Origin: Paraburkholderia sp. PREW-6R
Lineage (GTDB): Bacteria; Pseudomonadota; Gammaproteobacteria; Burkholderiales; Burkholderiaceae
Length of the DNA stretch: 64,000 bases
Reading direction: 5' to 3'
Assembly (NCBI RefSeq): GCF_039621805.1
Contig: NZ_CP155073.1
Location: 2,356,001 to 2,420,000 of the forward strand
The notes beneath the pieces are model-generated. The model did no database searches, was not told where the DNA came from, and was given only the letters and a program-made list of their open reading frames with translations. A program made the translations under genes and the position numbers. Of the stretch, positions 58,288-64,000 are shown piece by piece (position 1 is the first letter of the stretch; each line of letters opens with the position of its first letter).

Positions 58288-59393
58288 TATGCCTTCGAGG
58301 ATTGCGCAGCGTAGGGCTCGGCTGGCTGGCCTGCGATCGGGCTTGCGTGACCCGCACCGCTCGCGTCGCGCGCCGCCTGTTCGAGAGAACCGGCGTTCTC
58401 TTCCATTGCACGCGCAAGGCGCTCCAGCACGCCGTTTTTGACGGCATCATACCCGCGTTTGATAGCCCACTCAAACGCGTAGGCGTCCGCCGAACCGTGG
58501 CTTTTAATCACGAGCCCACGCAGGCCGAGGAGCGCAGCGCCATTGTATTGCCGGTGATCGACGCGCCGCTTGAAACGCATCAACACCGGCAACGCGAGCA
58601 CCGCCATCACTTTGGTGAGCCACGAACGGCCGAACTCTTCCTTGATGATATTGGAGAGCATCTGCGCAAGGCCTTCCGACGTCTTCAGCGCGACGTTGCC
58701 GACAAAACCGTCGCAGACGATGACGTCGACCGTGCCTTTGAAGATATCGTTGCCTTCGACGTTGCCATGAAAGTTTAGTGTACTCGCGCGAAGTAATTCA
58801 CCGGCGCGTTTAATCGTGTCATTGCCCTTGATGACTTCTTCGCCAATATTGAGCAAGCCGATGGTGGGCCGCTCACGACCCTCGAGCGCCGACACGAGCG
58901 CGTGCCCCATCTCCGCGAACTGCAGCAAATGCTGCGGCTCGCAATCGACGTTGGCGCCCAGGTCGAGCATCATCGTATAGCCATTGGGATTGGGCAATGC
59001 GGACGCGATAGCCGGACGTTCAATGCCCGACAGCGTTTTCAGCACATAGCGCGAGACGGCCATGAGCGCGCCGGTGTTGCCGGCGGAAATGCAGGCTTGC
59101 GCCTCGCCTTCCTTGACGCGGTTCAGCGCCACGCGCATGGACGAGTCTTTTTTCTTGCGCAGCGCTACTTCGACCGGATCGTCCATGGCGACGATCTCGG
59201 AAGCGGGTATGACGGTCAGCGCCGGCAGGTCCTGAACCTTCAACTTCTTCAATTGCGCACGAATGGCACTTTCAATGCCGACGAGCAGCAATTGCGCATC
59301 AGGATGCGAACGGACGAAGTTGACGGCGGCGGGAACGGTCACGGACGGGCCGTGGTCGCCCCCCATGCAATCTATCGTGAGCTTTACTGTCAT
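58287..59393 (-). CDS. plsX: Phosphate acyltransferase PlsX
   Basis: A 368-residue enzyme beginning [20 protein letters not shown]. The [14 protein letters not shown] and [13 protein letters not shown] motifs are diagnostic. It converts acyl-ACP to acyl-phosphate for phospholipid synthesis. ATG 59393 is used; the in-frame TTG 12 bases upstream lacks support. It lies between rpmF and fabH, with a terminator-like hairpin before it. Confidence 0.97.
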   Translation of the reverse strand: MTVKLTIDCMGGDHGPSVTVPAAVNFVRSHPDAQLLLVGIESAIRAQLKKLKVQDLPALTVIPASEIVAMDDPVEVALRKKKDSSMRVALNRVKEGEAQACISAGNTGALMAVSRYVLKTLSGIERPAIASALPNPNGYTMMLDLGANVDCEPQHLLQFAEMGHALVSALEGRERPTIGLLNIGEEVIKGNDTIKRAGELLRASTLNFHGNVEGNDIFKGTVDVIVCDGFVGNVALKTSEGLAQMLSNIIKEEFGRSWLTKVMAVLALPVLMRFKRRVDHRQYNGAALLGLRGLVIKSHGSADAYAFEWAIKRGYDAVKNGVLERLARAMEENAGSLEQAARDASGAGHASPIAGQPAEPYAAQSSKA

Positions 59394-59464
59394 GGAGTGC
59401 GACAAATTTCAGACGCCCTGCATGGGCTCGTAGCAAGCGCCGAAGCGCCAACTGCGATCGACAC

Positions 59465-59488
59465 AAAAAAGCGGCAGTTGAATGCCGC
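59465..59488 (-). terminator. Rho-independent terminator between rpmF and plsX
   Basis: GCGGCA (59471-59476) pairs with TGCCGC (59483-59488) around a 6-nt loop. Six U residues (59470-59465) follow on the minus strand. plsX starts about 70 bp further on, so this probably limits read-through from rpmF. Confidence 0.8.
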
Positions 59489-59564
59489 CTTCTTGCCTAG
59501 CCAGGAAAATGTCAAGCGAGCCGATCGCCACGCGAAACGCCAGACGGCGCAACGCAATGAACGA

Positions 59565-59744
59565 TTAGTCGTTCTTCGTCTTGACGACTTTCTTGCCGCG
59601 ATAGTAGCCGTTCGGGCTAACGTGGTGACGCAGGTGCACTTCGCCGGTGCTCGGCTCGACGGCCAGCGGCGCTGTCGTCAGGAAATCGTGCGAACGGTGC
59701 ATGCCGCGCTTGGACGGCGACTTCTTGTTTTGTTGAACTGCCAT
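59565..59744 (-). CDS. rpmF: 50S ribosomal protein L32
   Basis: A 59-residue protein that reads [20 protein letters not shown] and later [17 protein letters not shown]. This is the complete L32 pattern of proteobacteria, which lack the zinc Cys residues of some other groups. ATG is at 59742-59744 with GGAG just upstream. It sits between the DUF177/YceD gene and plsX, the conserved yceD-rpmF-plsX order. Confidence 0.97.
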   Translation of the reverse strand: MAVQQNKKSPSKRGMHRSHDFLTTAPLAVEPSTGEVHLRHHVSPNGYYRGKKVVKTKND

Positions 59745-59845
59745 GACTTACTCCAAAAAATTTTCCGAATTCTAACACAGCCCGATCCGGTCTTTGCGAC
59801 TGGCCAGATGGCCAATGCGCCCGTATCGCGCTCCCATGCAACTGT

Positions 59846-60490
59846 TCAGTGCTTCTTGTCGCCCGGCTCACCGCGCTTCAGACTTTCGAGCGCCGCGAAT
59901 GGATTCGGCCGCTCGGGCTCGGCGCCCTCGTCAGCTTCGTCCAACCCGGCTTCGTCGCCCTCGCCTTCTGTTCCGGCCACACCAGAGACCAGACTCTCGT
60001 GCACTTCGGGACATTCCTCGTGCTTGGGCACGAGCGGCAAGGAAAGCAGCAACTCTTCTTCGATCAAGTCGACGAGATCGAAATTTCTGGAACCTACGAT
60101 CACTTCGACTTCATCCTCGTCGAGCGGAAACTCTTCGGCTTCCGCCTCAGTGTTGACGATCCGATAAGTTGCATCGACGTTGAAGGCCTGCAGGTACGGC
60201 GTCAAGCATCGCTGACATTCGAGCCATGCGGAACCGTGAATCGCAAGCCTCAGATAAGGCTGCGGCCCCTCGGTGCCGTCGTCCTGCAATTCCGGCTGCG
60301 TCGTCCCTTCGGCTTGCCAGGTGAACGCGGTATCGCGGTCTGGCGCTTCCTCCGGGACTTCGTTTAACATGCGCGGCAGTTGCGAGACGCGCACGACACC
60401 CGCGGCCTGACGCCCACTCCGCGCAAATTCGAACAGGTCGATATCGTGCGGGTCGGACAGACCAGCAGGTTTGCCAGGATGTTCAGTCAT
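59846..60490 (-). CDS. yceD: DUF177/YceD family protein (23S rRNA accumulation protein)
   Basis: A 214-residue acidic protein. DUF177 features are RLAIHGSAWLECQRCLTPYL (Cys pair), VDATYRIVNTEAEAEEFPLD, NFDLVDLIEEELLLSLPLVP and a third Cys in KHEECPEV. YceD is linked to 23S rRNA levels and always precedes rpmF. The start is ATG 60490; a longer in-frame reading to 60706 is unsupported. It is divergent from maf. Confidence 0.92.
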   Translation of the reverse strand: MTEHPGKPAGLSDPHDIDLFEFARSGRQAAGVVRVSQLPRMLNEVPEEAPDRDTAFTWQAEGTTQPELQDDGTEGPQPYLRLAIHGSAWLECQRCLTPYLQAFNVDATYRIVNTEAEAEEFPLDEDEVEVIVGSRNFDLVDLIEEELLLSLPLVPKHEECPEVHESLVSGVAGTEGEGDEAGLDEADEGAEPERPNPFAALESLKRGEPGDKKH

Positions 60491-60777
60491 GTGCGCTCCT
60501 GCGTCGGCATAGTTTTCGCCGGATGATCCACTGGTTAAACCGGTTTGCAAAGGACAGCCGCGCAACTTCTGTACGACTGCCTTGAGGACCCCTGTGGCCG
60601 CGGACCTTAGACCTGATGGCCTCTCAGTGCAGCCGCAAAAGCCGCCCGCGCGATAGCATACCGATGAAAAGCCCGAAATCATATCCGTTTTGTCTTTTCG
60701 AGTCAAACACTTAAGCCCGTACCCGTGCGAATTTCACGCAGCCCCGTACGCCCCGCCTCCCTAGCCGTTGTGTGACC

Positions 60778-61395
60778 ATGCCCGATTCCCTCAATCACCC
60801 GCCGCGCCTGATTCTGGCGTCGAGTTCGCCATACCGCCGCGAGTTGCTCGCGCGCTTGCGCATTCCTTTCGATGTCGTCGTGCCCGCCATCGACGAAACG
60901 CCGCTCGCCGGAGAAACGCCCGACATCACCGCGATGCGCCTCGCCGAAGCCAAGGCCCGCAAAGTGGCGGACATGCTGCCCCCCGACGAAACGGCGCTGG
61001 TGATTGGCTCCGATCAGGTCGCGACTTACGACGGCCTGCAGATCGGCAAACCCGGTACGCACGACAAGGCCCTGGCGCAATTGCAGGCGATGCGCGGCCG
61101 CGAAGTGCTGTTTCATAGCGCGCTGTCACTATTCGATAGCCGCTGCGGCACAGCGCAAACGGCGGATGTCGTCACGCGCGTCAAATTCCGGAATTTGCCC
61201 GATCCGGCGCTGGAAGCCTATCTGCGTGCCGAAACACCTTACGACGTAACCGGCAGCGCCAAGTCGGAAGGCCTCGGCATTGCGCTACTCGACGCTATCC
61301 ATTCCGACGATCCCACCGCGCTCGTCGGCCTGCCGTTGATCGCACTGTCGCAGATGCTGCTGGCAGTGGGCTATCCCTTGCTGGAGACACAATGA
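60778..61395 (+). CDS. Maf family nucleotide pyrophosphatase (YceF-like)
   Basis: A 205-residue Maf protein. The N-terminal PRLILASSSPYRRELLARL motif and the core ALVIGSDQVATYDG, then GKPGTHDKALAQLQAMRGR, are diagnostic. The SDQV form (not ADT) groups it with the YceF type that hydrolyses modified NTPs such as m7GTP. ATG 60778 is used; GTG 60772 is an alternative. It overlaps the downstream methylase gene by 4 bp (ATGA). Confidence 0.94.
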   Translation: MPDSLNHPPRLILASSSPYRRELLARLRIPFDVVVPAIDETPLAGETPDITAMRLAEAKARKVADMLPPDETALVIGSDQVATYDGLQIGKPGTHDKALAQLQAMRGREVLFHSALSLFDSRCGTAQTADVVTRVKFRNLPDPALEAYLRAETPYDVTGSAKSEGLGIALLDAIHSDDPTALVGLPLIALSQMLLAVGYPLLETQ

Positions 61396-62111
61396 GCGGC
61401 ACACTCTATCTGATCCCGAACACGCTCGGCGAAGGCGATGCCGACGCCCTCGACGCCGTCCTCCCCGCACCGGTCCGCTCGAAGGCGGCGTCGCTGACGT
61501 ACTACATCGGCGAGAACGCAAAGACGACGCGCGCTTTCCTTAAAAAGGTCGGCACCGAGCGCCCTATCCAGGAAATCGAGATCCGCGAACTGAACGTGAA
61601 TACGCCGAACAGTGAAATCGACAAGCTGCTCGCACCGCTTCTGGCCGGTACGGACGCGGGTCTCGTATCCGAAGCGGGCTGCCCGGCGGTCGCAGACCCC
61701 GGCGCTTTGCTCGTTCGGCGCGCGCATGAGCGCGGCGTGAAGGTTGTACCGTTCGTGGGGCCCAGCTCGATCCTGCTGGCCTTGATGGCGTCCGGGTTGA
61801 ACGGCCAGAGTTTCGCGTTTCACGGCTATTTACCGGTCGACGCGAACGAGCGCGCCAAGCGCCTTCGCGACCTGGAACAGCAATCGCGAAAAGCGAAACA
61901 GACGCAGATTTTTATCGAGACGCCTTATCGCAACCGGGCTTTGCTCGACACCTTGCTTGCGACTTGCGCCCCGTCGACGCTTGTGTGTGTGGCAGTCGAT
62001 TTGACACTGGGCACGGAGACGATCGCGAGCAGGTCAGTGGCCGACTGGAAGAAGAACCCGGCGCTCGATCTCCATAAACGACCGGCTATCTTTCTGATTC
62101 TGGCCATTTGA
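61392..62111 (+). CDS. Tetrapyrrole-methylase-fold SAM methyltransferase (RsmI paralogue)
   Basis: A 239-residue protein. The fold is seen in GTLYLIPNTLGEGDADALDA, AGLVSEAGCPAVADPGALLV and FVGPSSILLALMASGLNGQ, the same order as in RsmI. It is shorter and differs at the N-terminus from true RsmI (16S rRNA C1402 2'-O-methyltransferase), so I call it a paralogue. Its overlap with maf suggests co-expression. The target is unknown. Confidence 0.85.
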   Translation: MSGTLYLIPNTLGEGDADALDAVLPAPVRSKAASLTYYIGENAKTTRAFLKKVGTERPIQEIEIRELNVNTPNSEIDKLLAPLLAGTDAGLVSEAGCPAVADPGALLVRRAHERGVKVVPFVGPSSILLALMASGLNGQSFAFHGYLPVDANERAKRLRDLEQQSRKAKQTQIFIETPYRNRALLDTLLATCAPSTLVCVAVDLTLGTETIASRSVADWKKNPALDLHKRPAIFLILAI

Positions 62112-62147
62112 GTGGTCGACAAACGCCTGGCCGAAGCCGAGCGCCAA

Positions 62148-62183
62148 AGAAAAAGGACCGCACTGCAACGCAGCGCGGCCCTT
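62148..62183 (-). terminator. Rho-independent terminator after sppA
   Basis: AAGGACCGCACTGC (62153-62166) pairs, with a few mismatches, with GCAGCGCGGCCCTT (62170-62183) around a 3-nt loop. A U-rich tail follows on the minus strand. Confidence 0.8.
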
Positions 62184-62197
62184 TGCAATGCCACCAG

Positions 62198-63202
62198 TTA
62201 GTGGACGCTCAGTTTCCCGCCGAGTGCCATTGCCCGCACGGCGCCGACGCCGACCGCCGCCCCAAACTTGCGTGCGACGCGATCCGTGATGCTTTCTTTA
62301 ACCGTGTAATCCACGATGTCCGGCGCCTTGAAGAGGTCGCGAGCTACGTAGTCGGCGTCGCCGAAACCATCGGCGAGACCGAGTTCGACACTCTTCTGAC
62401 CGGTCCAGAAAAGGCCCGAGAACATGTCAGGCGTTTCGTGCAGGCGCTTGCCGCGCCCCTGGCGCACTGCGTCGATGAACTGAGCGTGGATCTGGTCGAG
62501 CATGTCCTGCGCGTGTTCGTCCATCTTCGGCGTTTCGGGCGAGAACGGATCGAAAAAGCCCTTGTTCTCGCCCGATGTGTGCAGACGACGCTGGATGCCC
62601 AGCTTATCCATCAAGCCAGTAAATCCGAAGCTGTCCATCAGCACGCCGATCGAGCCGACAATGCTCGCCTTGTCCACGTAGATCTTGTCGGCAGCGGAAA
62701 CAGCGTAGTAACCACCCGACGCGCACATGTCGCCCACGACCGCGTAGAGCGGAATCGACGGATATTTGGCCCGCAACCGCCGGATCTCGCTATAGATGAT
62801 TCCAGCCTGAACAGGGCTGCCGCCCGGACTGTTACAGCGCAGAATGACCCCGGCCGTGTCCGCATCCTCGAATGCACTTTGCAAAGCCGTATCGATATCT
62901 TCAGCGTTCGCGTTCGTATCTGCTGCGATTTCGCCGTCAAGCGTGACCATAGCGGTGTGCCGGCCCGTGGCTGCGACCTTGTCGCTAGTGAAGAAAAACG
63001 CGGCCCCGATAACGACAACAAGCAGGATAAGGAAGACGAAGCGGAAAAAGATCTTCCAGCGCCGCGCCGCACGTTGCTCGGAGATCGCGGCGAGTGCAAT
63101 GCGCTCGAGCGCCGCTCGCTCCCAGCCCGGCTCGTCGGCAGGCGTGCGCGGACGGCCTGTCAGGGAAGGTTCCTTCGGCTCAGGCGTCAAATGGTCGGAC
63201 AT
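62198..63202 (-). CDS. Signal peptide peptidase SppA-like (S49) membrane protease
   Basis: A 334-residue protein with one membrane segment at about 52-72. The S49 core includes VILRCNSPGGSPVQAGIIYS and the nucleophile Ser in GDMCASGGYYAVSAADKIYV, followed by GSIGVLMDSFGFTGLMDKLG. The length fits single-domain (archaeal or SohB-like) S49 enzymes that act in the membrane on cleaved signal peptides. It is downstream of the Rieske gene (29 bp) and ends in a terminator. Confidence 0.93.
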   Translation of the reverse strand: MSDHLTPEPKEPSLTGRPRTPADEPGWERAALERIALAAISEQRAARRWKIFFRFVFLILLVVVIGAAFFFTSDKVAATGRHTAMVTLDGEIAADTNANAEDIDTALQSAFEDADTAGVILRCNSPGGSPVQAGIIYSEIRRLRAKYPSIPLYAVVGDMCASGGYYAVSAADKIYVDKASIVGSIGVLMDSFGFTGLMDKLGIQRRLHTSGENKGFFDPFSPETPKMDEHAQDMLDQIHAQFIDAVRQGRGKRLHETPDMFSGLFWTGQKSVELGLADGFGDADYVARDLFKAPDIVDYTVKESITDRVARKFGAAVGVGAVRAMALGGKLSVH

Positions 63203-63231
63203 GCGGTGAAATTAAAAGAGAAGTAGAAAAA

Positions 63232-63639
63232 TCAGACGGCCGGCCGTAACTGGTCATCAGGCAGCCAGAACACTGCGCGACCTTCCGGCGTGTCGCGCTC
63301 CTCTACCTGGACAGGACGCAACTTGCCGCCACGACAAGGACCGCCGACACATTTGCCGGTATCGGGCGCATAGATTGCCCCGTGGGTCGCGCACATCAAG
63401 TATAAACCGGACGATTCGAAGAACTGCCCTTCGGCCCAGTCAAGCTCCATGGGCACGTGCGCGCAGCGGTTCAGGTAGCCGTACGCACGACCGTCGTACC
63501 GCACGAAAAACACCACCACGTCGTCGCCACCCAGCCTGGCGGCGTGGCGAACACCCGCACCGCCATCCACCAGTTCCGCCGACGCGCAGACGCGCACGCC
63601 CGCGGCGGACAGGTCTGCCGTTTCATCGGCCGCGCTCAT
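63232..63639 (-). CDS. Rieske [2Fe-2S] domain protein
   Basis: A 135-residue protein of ferredoxin-like Rieske type. The two cluster motifs are C-x-H in NRCAHVPMELDW and C-x2-H in MCATHGAIYAP, followed by GKCVGGPCRGGKLRP. No oxygenase domain is attached, so it is a stand-alone small Rieske protein; its partner is unknown. It overlaps the HAD phosphatase gene by four bases (ATGA) and precedes sppA. Confidence 0.9.
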   Translation of the reverse strand: MSAADETADLSAAGVRVCASAELVDGGAGVRHAARLGGDDVVVFFVRYDGRAYGYLNRCAHVPMELDWAEGQFFESSGLYLMCATHGAIYAPDTGKCVGGPCRGGKLRPVQVEERDTPEGRAVFWLPDDQLRPAV

Positions 63640-64000
63640 GCGTTCTCTCTCAGCCAGCCGGCCAGCGCGCTCACGCTGTTAGCCACGAATCTGGGCGACA
63701 ACGCGGCGAGCGAATTCGCAGGGTGCGCGCCGTACGTGACGCCGATGCCCGCAACGCCCGCGTTGATCGCCATCTGCAGATCATGTGTGGTGTCGCCGAC
63801 CATCACCGTGCGCGCGTTATCCTGCCCCAATTCACGCGTGAGTTCGTGAAGCATGGCGGGATGCGGCTTGGAGAAGGTCTCGTCCGCGCATCGCGTGCCG
63901 TCGAACAGGCTGGTCAGGCGCACCTGGTCGAGCGCACGGTTCAGGCCGACGCGGCTTTTGCCAGTGGCCACCGCCAGCAGATAACCTTGGTCGCGCAGGT
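63636..64000 (-). CDS. HAD-superfamily hydrolase (phosphoglycolate phosphatase-like), C-terminal part
   Basis: The gene enters from the right edge, so only the last about 121 residues are seen. They include LLAVATGKSRVGLNRAL (motif II region), FSKPHPAMLHEL (motif III Lys) and ARTVMVGDTTHDLQMAINAG (motif IV Asp), a subfamily IA HAD hydrolase. The nucleophile motif DxDxT is outside the window. It overlaps the Rieske gene by 4 bp. Substrate uncertain. Confidence 0.88.
   Translation of the reverse strand, partial: LRDQGYLLAVATGKSRVGLNRALDQVRLTSLFDGTRCADETFSKPHPAMLHELTRELGQDNARTVMVGDTTHDLQMAINAGVAGIGVTYGAHPANSLAALSPRFVANSVSALAGWLRENA

Overview
The window is a high-GC stretch of core chromosome from a betaproteobacterium of the Burkholderia/Paraburkholderia type. 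The supporting evidence is the gene order (rlmE|yhbY-DUF4149-greA-carBA; rpoE-rseA-rseB-DegQ/MucD-lepA-lepB-rnc-era-recO-pdxJ-acpS-nagZ; rpmF-plsX-fabHDG-acpP-fabF), an EarP/EF-P pair with an arginine at EF-P position 32, and a uvrC-pgsA-tRNA Gly-Gly-Cys block. No insertion sequence, prophage, CRISPR array or replication origin is visible. Most genes are housekeeping genes and most are on the minus strand.

Layout. 1-7.2 kb: rRNA methylation and ribosome assembly (rlmE, yhbY), transcript cleavage (greA) and carbamoyl phosphate synthesis (carAB). 7.3-14 kb: an MFS transporter, mltD, gloB, a class I methyltransferase with a large glycine-rich insertion, rnhA, dnaQ and tRNA-Val. 14-24 kb: cell-envelope and stress genes, with two MsbA-like ABC exporters, small membrane proteins, a GT4 glycosyltransferase and otsBA for trehalose. 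24.5-26.6 kb: a copper/cytochrome oxidase assembly set (SCO, PCuAC, CtaG-like). 26.6-31.5 kb: a more variable part with an ElaA-type acetyltransferase overlapping a GAF-GGDEF cyclase, a TraB/GumN protein, two uncharacterised exported or membrane proteins in AT-richer DNA, and a lipoprotein gene broken by one in-frame TAA. 31.5-40 kb: tRNAs, pgsA, uvrC, earP, efp, csbD and an orphan NtrC-type response regulator. 40-52.9 kb: the envelope-stress sigma factor operon running into the lepA-lepB-rnc-era-recO-pdxJ-acpS-nagZ genes. 53-61 kb: fatty-acid and phospholipid initiation. 61-64 kb: maf, an RsmI-like methylase, sppA, a Rieske protein and a truncated HAD phosphatase.

Most interesting signals. 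(1) csbD is preceded by what looks like a complete sigma-54 promoter: an inverted repeat near -96, a perfect IHF consensus near -51 and a -24/-12 element. The next gene is an orphan NtrC-like regulator whose sigma-54 contact loop reads GALSGA instead of GAFTGA. (2) Four GTTAC/GTAAC pentamers at exact 9-bp spacing overlie a candidate rpoE promoter. (3) Several nucleic-acid enzymes (UvrC, RNase III, RecO) and one methyltransferase carry large low-complexity insertions or tails. (4) Terminator-like hairpins sit before greA, fabF, lepA and plsX, suggesting attenuation inside gene clusters. I did not find a wholly new multi-gene system; the csbD/regulator locus is the best candidate for undescribed regulation.
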